Origin: G963677085 sp963677085
GTDB taxonomy: Bacteria > Planctomycetota > Planctomycetia > Pirellulales > Thermoguttaceae
Direction of reading: 5' to 3'
NCBI GenBank assembly: GCA_963677085.2
Contig: CAXXFH010000004.1
Location: 4,588,001-4,652,000 of the forward strand
DNA length: 64,000 nt
Shown: positions 33,236-41,345 of the stretch, in pieces
Position numbering within the stretch: position 1 is the first letter of the stretch
How the letters are laid out: each line of letters begins with the position of its first letter
The notes under the pieces: generated by a model
Databases searched by the model: none
Told to the model about the DNA's origin: nothing
The model's input: only the letters and a program-made list of their open reading frames with translations
Position numbers and translations under genes: made by a program

Positions 33236-33955
33236 CTAGCGCCGGGCTTTGGAGGCAAGACGGGCGATCGTGCGGAGCCATGAGACGACTTCCTGTTGCC
33301 GATCCTGCTCGGCCAACCGGGCCGCCGTCATCCGCTCCACCGCCCGGTTGTGCAACCGCTTTTTGATGCGATTGCGACGCCGCGTCTGCACGCGCCGCGG
33401 CAGCTCTTCCCAGGGGACTTCGTTGTTGCCGTCGTAAAGTTGCTGCGCCACGAGATCGGCCACGGCGTCGTCATCCGAGAATTCGAGCGAAACTCCGAGG
33501 GTCTCCTGGATGGCCGCCGGGTGGAGATAGTTTTCCAGGCTGCGTTTACCCGTCACCATCGCATGGCAATGCGGGCGCTGGTTGACCGCCGCGGCCGCCC
33601 GATGCCGCAGTTCGCTTTCCGGCGGCTGCTCGCGATCGTAGAGGTGAAATTCCGAAATTCGCAGCGGTGCGAACCGATCGGTCCATAGCCACAGATCACC
33701 GCCCCCGAAGGGCACAAACACCAGTTCGCCGCGGCGCTGCATCGTCGCCAGATCCGGCAACGATGGATCGTCGGCCGCGAGCATCGCGCTGATTCGCCTC
33801 AAAAACTCGATGTCGTGAGGCCCTTCCACCACAACAAGCACTCGCGGCCGGTTTTTGGGCGGCGGCAAACCGTTGCAGCCCGCCGCCGTTCGGCGACCGC
33901 GCCGACACCACTCCTGCAAAAGCGCAAGGTGCCACATGAACATGCCTCCCAGCAC
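33236..33955 (-). CDS. TOPRIM-domain protein, OLD/primase-like
   Basis: 239 residues. RVLVVVEGPHDIEFLRRI at ~38 is the TOPRIM strand with its Glu; FHLYDREQPP at ~100 provides the second acidic motif; HAMVTGKRSLENYLHPAAI at ~130 matches the KRxLENY motif of OLD-type TOPRIM nucleases. The C-terminus is basic (RRVQTRRRNRIKKRL). TOPRIM domains cut or join nucleic acid using a divalent metal. No ATPase domain is fused; an AAA+ ATPase is encoded next (113-base gap). Start may also be ATG 33943. A nucleic-acid-processing role for the cluster is inferred from this gene. Confidence 0.75.
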   Translation of the reverse strand: MLGGMFMWHLALLQEWCRRGRRTAAGCNGLPPPKNRPRVLVVVEGPHDIEFLRRISAMLAADDPSLPDLATMQRRGELVFVPFGGGDLWLWTDRFAPLRISEFHLYDREQPPESELRHRAAAAVNQRPHCHAMVTGKRSLENYLHPAAIQETLGVSLEFSDDDAVADLVAQQLYDGNNEVPWEELPRRVQTRRRNRIKKRLHNRAVERMTAARLAEQDRQQEVVSWLRTIARLASKARR

Positions 33956-34007
33956 AAAAGAAACGTCGAGTGAAGACTGTTGCAGACAGCAGGCATTGGC
34001 GCAACGA

Positions 34008-34205
34008 TTATTCCGTTCGCTGCTGCTGTTGCTGTTTGCATTCGACGGTCTGATGGAACTCGCCGGTAAACCGCTCCGAGGTCTTCGTGCCCAAAACCTC
34101 TTCGAGGAACCTGCTCGCTTGACGGCACGACGCGCCCGAAAAGCCCTTCGTTTGCACGGTCGTTTCGCCGCTCGGCGCGACGAGGATTTCGATAGTTTGT
34201 GTCAC
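34008..34205 (-). CDS. DUF2997 protein
   Basis: 65 residues from a GTG at 34205 that overlaps the DUF1257 stop (GTGA). Begins MTQTIEILVAPSGETTVQTKGF, then GASCRQASRFLEEVLGTKTSERFTGEFH, which matches the DUF2997 layout with a conserved Cys in SGASC followed by FLE..LG. The C-terminus is a Gln run. In cyanobacteria DUF2997 genes sit beside ycf35; the same pairing and coupling is kept here. Function unknown. Confidence 0.85.
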   Translation of the reverse strand: MTQTIEILVAPSGETTVQTKGFSGASCRQASRFLEEVLGTKTSERFTGEFHQTVECKQQQQQRTE

Positions 34206-34573
34206 GCGGCACCTCCGTTAACTTGAACGACAAGCCGGATCGAACCATCGGCCAACGGTTGCTCGGTGACTGAATGCCCCTTCCGCCGCGTCTCGGCACG
34301 ACATTTTTCTACGGCATACGCCTGCAATAGGGCATCAAGGTGTTTCGGATCACCCCAACGGCCCGAGAAGTTGTCGTAGTGCAGTTTTCCCGTAGCGAGT
34401 TCCGCAACCACCGGATACCGCCACGCGGGCAACTGCACAACAAGCCCCGTGGCCTCATCGCGAAACAGCTTGACGGTCCCCAAGCTCGGCGCACCAAGCC
34501 CAAGCCGCCGACAAGCCGCCCCCACCGCCTCGGCATCGCGGATTTCGGCGGCAATGGAAACAATGTGCGACAC
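34202..34573 (-). CDS. Ycf35-like protein (DUF1257)
   Basis: 123 residues from GTG 34573, chosen because AGGAG lies seven bases upstream; an overlapping ATG at 34575 is in another frame. MSHIVSIAAEIRD is the signature N-terminus, followed by GTVKLFRDEATGLVVQLPAWRYPVVAEL, KLHYDNFSGRWGD with the conserved YDN.. WG motif, and LLQAYAVEKCRAETRRKGHSVTE. Ycf35 is a plastid and cyanobacterial protein of unknown function. First gene of the minus-strand cluster, coupled to DUF2997 by overlap. Confidence 0.9.
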   Translation of the reverse strand: MSHIVSIAAEIRDAEAVGAACRRLGLGAPSLGTVKLFRDEATGLVVQLPAWRYPVVAELATGKLHYDNFSGRWGDPKHLDALLQAYAVEKCRAETRRKGHSVTEQPLADGSIRLVVQVNGGAA

Positions 34574-34856
34574 ATCTTTCTCCTTTATACAGGATTGTGT
34601 TGTTGACAGACACTTGCATTACGTGGTAACAGCGTTGGGACTAGTGCGCGTCACACATGACTGTGGCGTCGCCTGTCGCGTGCTTTTTGCGGTTCCGAAA
34701 GCGAAATGGCCGCTACAAGCATTGGGATAACAAAGTAGTCTTGGCGCAAACGAAAAGGCCCGTGTCAGGGCGAACGTGTCACCCATCACCACGAGCCATG
34801 AAATTCACAAAGTCGATCGCTCGTCGAAAGGCCAAGGCAGAACGACCAATGTTCGT
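34574..34856. promoter_or_regulatory. probable promoter region of the Ycf-like cluster
   Basis: 283 bases between the recombinase stop and the DUF1257 start. A minus-strand TATAAA lies at about 34583 just upstream of the ribosome site, but no well-spaced -35 box was found. No gene here. Confidence 0.35.
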
Positions 34857-37139
34857 TTACGTTTCTTTCAGGCTCTTTTTCGGACCGGTTTCTGCAGATT
34901 TCGGTAACGGTTGGTCATCGACGCGGTCGGCTTTCGGAGACGTCTTCTGAGCAAGCTGTTTTCGTCGTGACCGGCCATCAGGAATCGGCAAGTCTCGGGT
35001 TTCGTGCCACCACCGGATGGTCGAGGTGATCGTGTTGCGGTCCACTTTGAGCCTTTCGGCGATGTCTTGCAGGAGAACCCCTCGACAGTACAGCGCCATC
35101 ACATCGTCGGCGATTGCTTGATAGAGCGGCGGCTCAAGCTGTTTCTGCGACAATGTCGCGCGGCGAGCGTGACCATCGGGCATCTCCTGGCCGTGCGATG
35201 CGAACCAGTGTTTCGCCAGTTTGGTTACGTAACTGGGGGCGCGCCCCAGCTCTTTGGCAATCTGGACGCTCAACAGCCCCTCGTCGTACAGCTCTTTCGC
35301 GCGTACGGAAAGGGCATCAATCTCCGGTGGCTCACGAAAATCAATGACGATCTCCTCCGCAACATCACTGGGAACAGATTGTGAGTCTTCCGCGCCTGTG
35401 TCGATATTGCCGACGAGCCCCGCAATGAGCGCCTTGGTTGTAATCGTGAACCGCCCGCGGAGATAATGGCGCTTGCGGCCGGGCTGGCGGATTTCAGTGA
35501 CGACAATTGCACCGCCAACGAGATCACGCAGGGCATGAGCAGCCGCTGGTGTTTTCTCGGCGAAGGCTTTTCCCAGGTTATCGAGTTGCTCGTTTACCCA
35601 GGCCTCGGTCGGCTCCGGCCGACGGTCGTCATTCGTGCGGCGCAGTCGTTCCACACGGGCTGCAAGTTGCTTTCTCTCCGCGCGGCGTTTCCGAAACTGG
35701 GCAGCAAGCTCCGGCGCCTCGGTGCCGTTTTCGACAAAATTGACGAGGTTCGCGATCCTTCGCTCAACGTCTGCCAGCGCCTTCGTGGCCGCGGCCAACT
35801 CGCTGGGCAGCTGTGCCTCTTGCTGTCTCCAGTACCTGCGCGTCGCGTCGAGGACCGCCTCTCGCCAAATAGGATCGCGCAGAATCCGTCGTCCGATTTC
35901 GTCGAGAATCATCCGCTCTGCAAGATCACGACGAAGTTGCGTTTTGCATGTGCAATTCCCCTGGGCGTACGAGGGGCAAAAGAGATATTTGCCCCCACTG
36001 CCGCCCACGTTCAAGGTGCTTCCACACTCGCGGCAGCGGATCAGACCGGAAAGGAGATGGCGTGGGTGCTGGTGTGCCGCACGTGACTTCGCGCCGCGGA
36101 GCGTGCCCTTCGCCTTTCGATGCCCCTTATACCGCTTTTCATTCTCCATCAGCAGCTGGTCCGCTTCGGCAAACGTCGCGTCATCGATGAGACGCAGATG
36201 TGGAAAGTCGCGAACCCACGATTCGCACTCTTCGGGTTTGCGGTCTTTTTGCGATACCTTTCCGGTTAACGGGTCGCGGACATTCCGTTTTTCTCCCCAC
36301 GGCCATTGCCCCGTGTATTTACGGTTCCGCAACAGCCGAGGCAAATACTGATGCCGCCAGGAATCTGTTGTCGCGCGATGGTCCTTCGGAGCACCCAACC
36401 GGTTCAGCTCGCGTGTGATCCAGCGCAGACTTCGCCGTTCGACGACAAACCAGTGGAAGATTTGCTTCACCCAGGCGGCATGATCCGGGTCGATCACGTA
36501 GATCTTGTGGGGTTTGGCATTCCGGCCGCGCCGTCCTGTCTCGCTTTCCGCAACGGGCGCGGAAGTGTAGCCGAAGCAGCCGTCGCCGACCGAGAAGCCC
36601 TCTAGCAGGGTGCCCTCCTGCCCGCGTAAGACGTTGGCGGCAAGATCCGTGATGTAGTGTTCGTGAACAATGGCCATCAAATGCGCGATCAGTTCCCAAC
36701 CTGTTTTGTCCGAATCTATATTGTCGGTTACACTGATAACCCGAACGTCGTGTTTATGCACCAATGACTTGAGCAACGGCAGCGTAATCACGGACTCGCG
36801 CGATAGGCGGCTGAGACTGTGGAAGTAAAGGACGTGGAGTTCGCCATTCTCGGCGGCGGCCAGCAGGGCGTTCAGACCGGTGCGTTCCCGTTTCGTGCCG
36901 GACACGGCCTCGTCGACGAATTCCAACTCGGGCAAGATTCGATGGCCGTTGCGTTGGGCCATTTCGCGACATTCGCGCTGTTGGTCCGCGTTGCTTTTTT
37001 CGCTCTGCAGGCTGCTGCTGAACCTGGCATAACTTCCCGCGCGAATCGCCGAATCGAATGGCGAATCTCCCGCGGGATCTGCCTCACGCCGCCGGCTGGG
37101 CGGCGTGCTTCCGGCAGCGGAAATAGAAGTCGAAATCAC
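34857..37139 (-). CDS. large serine recombinase
   Basis: 760 residues from GTG 37139, preceded by GGAGG at seven bases; an ATG at 37172 and one further upstream are alternatives. The resolvase domain has YARFSSSLQSEKSNADQQ (catalytic Ser), GTKRERTGLNALL and LYFHSLSRLSRE. The recombinase domain follows (EHYITDLAANVLRGQEGTL, then WRHQYLPRLLRNRKYTGQW), then a zinc ribbon (SGLIRCRECGSTLNVGG, then CPSYAQGNCTCKTQL) and a coiled coil. Two HTH-like segments near the C-terminus (QIAKELGRAPSYVTKLAKHW; QDIAERLKVDRNTITSTIRWW) are additions beyond the usual family end. It is on the same strand as, and directly upstream of, the Ycf-like cluster. Confidence 0.9.
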   Translation of the reverse strand: MISTSISAAGSTPPSRRREADPAGDSPFDSAIRAGSYARFSSSLQSEKSNADQQRECREMAQRNGHRILPELEFVDEAVSGTKRERTGLNALLAAAENGELHVLYFHSLSRLSRESVITLPLLKSLVHKHDVRVISVTDNIDSDKTGWELIAHLMAIVHEHYITDLAANVLRGQEGTLLEGFSVGDGCFGYTSAPVAESETGRRGRNAKPHKIYVIDPDHAAWVKQIFHWFVVERRSLRWITRELNRLGAPKDHRATTDSWRHQYLPRLLRNRKYTGQWPWGEKRNVRDPLTGKVSQKDRKPEECESWVRDFPHLRLIDDATFAEADQLLMENEKRYKGHRKAKGTLRGAKSRAAHQHPRHLLSGLIRCRECGSTLNVGGSGGKYLFCPSYAQGNCTCKTQLRRDLAERMILDEIGRRILRDPIWREAVLDATRRYWRQQEAQLPSELAAATKALADVERRIANLVNFVENGTEAPELAAQFRKRRAERKQLAARVERLRRTNDDRRPEPTEAWVNEQLDNLGKAFAEKTPAAAHALRDLVGGAIVVTEIRQPGRKRHYLRGRFTITTKALIAGLVGNIDTGAEDSQSVPSDVAEEIVIDFREPPEIDALSVRAKELYDEGLLSVQIAKELGRAPSYVTKLAKHWFASHGQEMPDGHARRATLSQKQLEPPLYQAIADDVMALYCRGVLLQDIAERLKVDRNTITSTIRWWHETRDLPIPDGRSRRKQLAQKTSPKADRVDDQPLPKSAETGPKKSLKET

Positions 37140-37287
37140 AGTAATACCTCCACCCAGAGGGCCTAGAAACATTCCTGCCGTTTTCGGCGCGGGCGTGTGA
37201 CGCCACGGTCCGTGCGGGCACGTTGCTGGGCGAGACATCCAAACTCGCCCGGGATAACCACCCTGGGAAAACCGGACAAGACGGTGA

Positions 37288-37488
37288 TCAACTCGGCCGC
37301 ATTGTTGAGTTGGCGTCGCGTGGTACAGCGCCACTTTGGGTGCTAGCGCCTTTTCTGCCGCCACGGCACCATGCTTCGGCCAGGGCGCGGCCGATGACCT
37401 CGGCAAAAGCCCGTTGCGACTCCGTTAAGCGTTCGGACTTCGGGTGGCAGCAGACAGAACGGGAGGTCGGAAGAGGTTTGGAGGCCAT
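37288..37488 (-). CDS. small protein upstream of the serine recombinase
   Basis: 66 residues from ATG 37488 with AAAGGATG upstream. The centre SERLTESQRAFAEVIGRALAEAWCRG is a clear amphipathic helix of a type I recall from small proteins next to recombinases in planctomycetes. The C-terminus is unstructured. Same strand as the recombinase, 150 bases upstream; may assist or regulate it. Confidence 0.55.
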   Translation of the reverse strand: MASKPLPTSRSVCCHPKSERLTESQRAFAEVIGRALAEAWCRGGRKGASTQSGAVPRDANSTMRPS

Positions 37489-37736
37489 TGTGCTATCACA
37501 TCCTTTCTGGCGATGGGGTTGCATGTTAGGGTCAAAACAAGTTCGCAAGTTCGTTGTAAGGTGTTAGCAGGTTGCCTGGCGCGAGAAAATGGATACCTCC
37601 CCGTACATGGCGGAGAGCTAGGACAATGGATTGCTCAAAGAGACGTTGTCATTTTCGCGCATGCAGGCATATACTTCACGCATAGATCGACACGGTTGTT
37701 CCTCACTCCCCTTTGCGTAATGAAAAGAGGCTACGC

Positions 37737-39401
37737 ATGAAAATCACCGATCCCAGCTACTTTGGCACGTTGACGTTCGGTGAACCTGAAGTCGTGGAAC
37801 TCCCTGCGACTAGTAATCCCGCGCAGAAATTCGCTTTTACTTGCGAAAAGGGCGAATGGCGCCCGCCGGAACGTCTCGCCGCGTTTCTTCCTCCGGGCTA
37901 TTCGATTCCCGTTGACTGCTGGAAGGATTCCGATGGCCTGAGACGTATCGTGCCTCGCTGCAGCTTCGAGGAGCTTATCGACCCGGCAGCCGTTGGCGGT
38001 TTGGCGGTCGTACACGGCATCCACGGATTCGACCGGCAGATCGACTGTTCCTACCGTGCGATGTTTTTGGTCCATCAGCACGTGCGTGGCCGAACCTACA
38101 AAAACAGCCGGGGAATGAAGGAGCACCTCAGCCGGGAGTTTTTGTATGCCCGCGATCTTTTCGTTCGCCGGTTAGGGCGAATCGTCGACGGGGAATGTGA
38201 TGTGTTGCCGGACGCCGTGGGTCTGAACGCGGAGGGAAAAGGGCGACGACTTTCCGTGTCGGAACTTACCGAACTGGGCCGTCGCACAGCACGCGAGGCG
38301 GGCTGCAATAACCGCACGAGCGCACAATCCATCCAATATGGCCTTTTCGCCGCGGCAAAGATGAACCCGCTGGAAGTGACGCCGGATGAAGTGCCGCATT
38401 TGGTGAGAATGGCCCTCTTTGATCTTCCTGCTGGTGAAAAGGCCCCATCGAGAGAACTCGTCGAGATCGTGACGGAACGGCTCTTAGCAGCGATCGATCG
38501 CCATTTCGACGACTCGGGCGAGGCCTTCGATGCCTGGTTTACCGGCCCCAAAAACTCGCTCGTGAAACAGATCGCGCAGCAGAAGAGCAAGCCGGGCGGC
38601 AAATTGTCCCGCGACGATGTCCGCCGGGCGTTACTCCATCTCGGTTGGCAAGCATATTCGTACGTGGGGCAATGTGTCCATGCGCTGCTGCGGACTATCA
38701 AGAATTCCGTGCCCGTCCCGCTCAACGAAACCGAAAGACGGCTTTTCGAAACCATGCACGAAAGCCAACCGGTGTATGGCGATTTGCCCTTAGCGCTGCT
38801 TGCCGAACGGGCGCGTTATCTGCGGCAGGCGATCTTGGCGATCTGGAACGAACCGGAAAACGGCGACCATCTTCGCGTGTTACATCGGCTGCTGGCCTAC
38901 TATGCGGAAATGGCCAGCAAGCGGCGTGAGGCCGACCGGCAGTCCAAGCAGCGATGTCGGTCCGGCCCAGCAGCAAGGGAAACGGGCAACGCCGTCGATC
39001 GGACACGAGATGATAATTCTCGCTTGAATCGAGAAGACTCAAATTGTCCGGAGAATCCACTCGCCGCAAACTGCCAATTCGCCGGCTCTTTCGAGTTCCT
39101 CGAAAACCTGCACGGCCAGCGACCGGCCGCGGACGAGCCGTTCGCCCAGGTGGCAGACCACATTCGCGAATTACGTCAGATCGCCTGCGAAGGTAATTGT
39201 GGAGGCTGGGACTTTCGGTGCGAAAACGTAACAAATGACCCGGTGACCATTCTCATGCGGTGCGCGTGCGGACGAGTCGAACGAAAGATCGACGTGTCGG
39301 TCGACGAATTCGCCGAACATGCCGAAAGAATCCTTAGCTGGAAAAGGCCGGCCCTACGTAGTTCCACCGCAGATGTGAAAGAGCCAAGCAGCGAAAGCTA
39401 G
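37737..39401 (+). CDS. hypothetical protein of the integrative-element region
   Basis: 554 residues from ATG 37737 with AGAGG upstream, divergent from the recombinase. N-terminal beta-rich part (FGTLTFGEPEVVELP), RRIVPRCSFEELIDPAAVGGLAVVHG, then a long helical region (~110-400). A Gly-poor, Asp/Ser-rich linker precedes a C-terminal domain with CEGNCGGWDFRC and MRCACGRVERKIDV, a four-Cys arrangement that could bind zinc. I recognise no family. It is the only gene between the serine recombinase and the excisionase-like gene. Confidence 0.7.
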   Translation: MKITDPSYFGTLTFGEPEVVELPATSNPAQKFAFTCEKGEWRPPERLAAFLPPGYSIPVDCWKDSDGLRRIVPRCSFEELIDPAAVGGLAVVHGIHGFDRQIDCSYRAMFLVHQHVRGRTYKNSRGMKEHLSREFLYARDLFVRRLGRIVDGECDVLPDAVGLNAEGKGRRLSVSELTELGRRTAREAGCNNRTSAQSIQYGLFAAAKMNPLEVTPDEVPHLVRMALFDLPAGEKAPSRELVEIVTERLLAAIDRHFDDSGEAFDAWFTGPKNSLVKQIAQQKSKPGGKLSRDDVRRALLHLGWQAYSYVGQCVHALLRTIKNSVPVPLNETERRLFETMHESQPVYGDLPLALLAERARYLRQAILAIWNEPENGDHLRVLHRLLAYYAEMASKRREADRQSKQRCRSGPAARETGNAVDRTRDDNSRLNREDSNCPENPLAANCQFAGSFEFLENLHGQRPAADEPFAQVADHIRELRQIACEGNCGGWDFRCENVTNDPVTILMRCACGRVERKIDVSVDEFAEHAERILSWKRPALRSSTADVKEPSSES

Positions 39402-39790
39402 GTGCTCCCACTATATTATAATGACGCATTTTTTTGTGATTTTTAGCTCGGCGTTCTGGCCCTCTTGTTCGCGCCAGTCTTCTCCACCTCTTCGGGCCGT
39501 CTTTGCTTCGTTTGTCATCTGCGCTACGCCGAGTACTCCTGCAACGCGCCGTTCGGTTAACGTCGGGTAGAAAACAAGCCCGCAGGTTCCTTCGTTGCCT
39601 CGCATTCCATCCGATTGACGGACTTGTGGTGAGGCTGCACAACCCGTCTCGGTTGATCGCAATTTCTGGCGCGGTCGCCTTCTCTCTCCCGTCTCTCGCC
39701 AAAAAATCGTCCGGTTTTCCCAGGGTTTGTGACGGTGCAATTTTATGCACCGAAGAAGACTTTGGTAGAAAGGCGAGGCCACCACCTTCA
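39402..39790. other. non-coding stretch before the excisionase-like gene
   Basis: No supported gene; frames on the minus strand here are short and cross the start of the HTH gene. AT-richer than the surroundings near 39410-39430. Confidence 0.5.
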
Positions 39791-39816
39791 TTGCGATGGG
39801 AATAATCCCATCGCAA
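39791..39816. promoter_or_regulatory. perfect 11-base inverted repeat, candidate operator
   Basis: TTGCGATGGGA, four-base spacer ATAA, then TCCCATCGCAA. It ends 27 bases before the ATG of the HTH gene, so it could be its operator; an alternative is a transcript hairpin in the 5' leader. Confidence 0.6.
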
Positions 39817-39843
39817 CTCGAAAGCGCGCGGCCTGCATTCGCG

Positions 39844-40149
39844 ATGGAACGCAATCTGTTAACCGCCGCCGAGGCCGCTCGGGCATTGGGGATTTCTCGG
39901 GCGACCATGTATGGGTGGCTTGCCCAATCGAATGCCGGCACGCTCCTGATCCGCGGCCAGCCATACACCGTCGAGTATCTTCAGGGGGGAGCGAAAGGCC
40001 AGGGCCGTATTCAGTTGGAGACGGTGGAAATCGAGCGTATCAAGGACGCCATGCGGGTGCAGCCATGTCGCCGGTGGCAACGCCGCCCACCGACAAAGCG
40101 GCATCACTACCCCGGCATCCACGTCGAACTGGGCGACCCGGGTAACTAA
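39844..40149 (+). CDS. excisionase-like helix-turn-helix protein
   Basis: 101 residues from ATG 39844 (a longer frame from 39796 runs through the palindrome and is rejected). LLTAAEAARALGISRATMYGWLA is a MerR/excisionase-type HTH, followed by the wing LLIRGQPYTVEYLQGG, then a short helix and a basic C-terminus (RRWQRRPPTKRHHY). Excisionase-type proteins bend DNA at attachment sites and set integrase direction. It lies 3' to 3' with the first tyrosine recombinase; the stop codons overlap by four bases. Confidence 0.75.
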   Translation: MERNLLTAAEAARALGISRATMYGWLAQSNAGTLLIRGQPYTVEYLQGGAKGQGRIQLETVEIERIKDAMRVQPCRRWQRRPPTKRHHYPGIHVELGDPGN

Positions 40150-41303
40150 CCTGGCATCACGACGCCGATCGCCGCCCACAGCGGCTCCTGAAAATGTTGC
40201 CCCCACTCGCGACCGTAGTGGTCGAACACGACCTTGGGCGTGTCACCCATCAATTCGGCCAAGACTTCGACGGAACAGCCGACACCGCCGTTCCAGTAGC
40301 CGGAGAGCATGCGGTGGGCGAACGTATGCCGACACGTATAACACGAGTAGTGTTTCTTTTCCGGTATCTTGTCCCAGCCCAGGCTTCGTTTGATCGACAG
40401 GAAGCGGCCCACGCCGGTCACCTTCTTCCACGGTCTGCCCAGCGGGTTCCGCAGCAACGGGAGTCCTGAACCTTTCGGTGCGGTCTCCATCAGACGCCGC
40501 GTCAGCTCGGCCACTTCAGAGCGGACTGGTATCTTCCGCACCTTCTGCGTCTTCGACGAAAACAGCCGCCACATCATGCCGCGATCCGTCTCCACCACGT
40601 TATCGGCCGTGATCCGAGCCAATTCGCAAAACGGCCGCAGGCCGGTGTGGATGGCGACGAACAAAAAATCGTGGAATGCCTCGTCGGTTGCCCCGTAGAT
40701 CGCCGCCTCTTCCTCGGCAGAAAAGGAATGCAACCGAGGTCGGGAGGGCGGTTTTTTAAGCCCTTTCAGCCGATGGACAACGTCGTACACCTCCCGGGCG
40801 TGGTTGAACGCGGCCAACACGATGGCAATCGCGTCGCGCTGCGTAACCGGTGATCGCCACGTCGCGTGGCTGGCAACCCAATGCTCGACGTGTCCCTTCG
40901 TGAGTTGCGAGACGGGCAATGAGCCACAGTATTCACACAACTCGTTCAGACGGCGTACCACGGCTCTACAATATTCGGCAGTCATCGAATTGTTGTCGGC
41001 ACGATGCTGACAATACTCGATATACTTCGAACACACCTTGGCCACCTGCCACTCGCCTTCCGCGGCCGGTGCGGCCGTGGGCCGCCATTGACCGGCGACT
41101 TTCACCCGGGCCAACGCCAACTCGGCGGCCGGGCGGTTCTCCTTTCCCCGAACCCGCTTCCCGTCTTCATCCACCAATGGCACGCGACCTTTCGTGCCCG
41201 GCGGGGTGTAGTACCAAGCGTCGGTCTGCCGCCAGTACCAGGCAGAACCACGGGGTCGACGCTGTCGTTTGCCGTTGGTCGCCATATTCCGTCTCTCGGA
41301 CAT
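40146..41303 (-). CDS. tyrosine recombinase (integrase), copy 1
   Basis: 385 residues. The N-terminal arm (PRGSAWYWRQTDAWYYTPPGTKGRVPL) is followed by a core-binding domain and a catalytic domain with IHTGLRPFCELARI (first Arg), then the TCRHTFAHRML box (His-x-x-Arg type) and HYGREWGQHF (Tyr in FDHYG). The domain order is that of phage-type integrases. It is paralogous to the next gene over its whole length (roughly half identical by eye), and the two are tandem on the minus strand, 42 bases apart. Confidence 0.85.
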   Translation of the reverse strand: MSERRNMATNGKRQRRPRGSAWYWRQTDAWYYTPPGTKGRVPLVDEDGKRVRGKENRPAAELALARVKVAGQWRPTAAPAAEGEWQVAKVCSKYIEYCQHRADNNSMTAEYCRAVVRRLNELCEYCGSLPVSQLTKGHVEHWVASHATWRSPVTQRDAIAIVLAAFNHAREVYDVVHRLKGLKKPPSRPRLHSFSAEEEAAIYGATDEAFHDFLFVAIHTGLRPFCELARITADNVVETDRGMMWRLFSSKTQKVRKIPVRSEVAELTRRLMETAPKGSGLPLLRNPLGRPWKKVTGVGRFLSIKRSLGWDKIPEKKHYSCYTCRHTFAHRMLSGYWNGGVGCSVEVLAELMGDTPKVVFDHYGREWGQHFQEPLWAAIGVVMPG

Positions 41304-41345
41304 ACGAAGCTGGGATGTGTCTGCGTTTGCCAGGGGTCGGTGCCG

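Noticed and set aside
37139..37406. Long N-terminal extension of the serine recombinase
   Set aside because: The extension lacks domain content, and a GTG with a strong ribosome site sits just before the catalytic domain.
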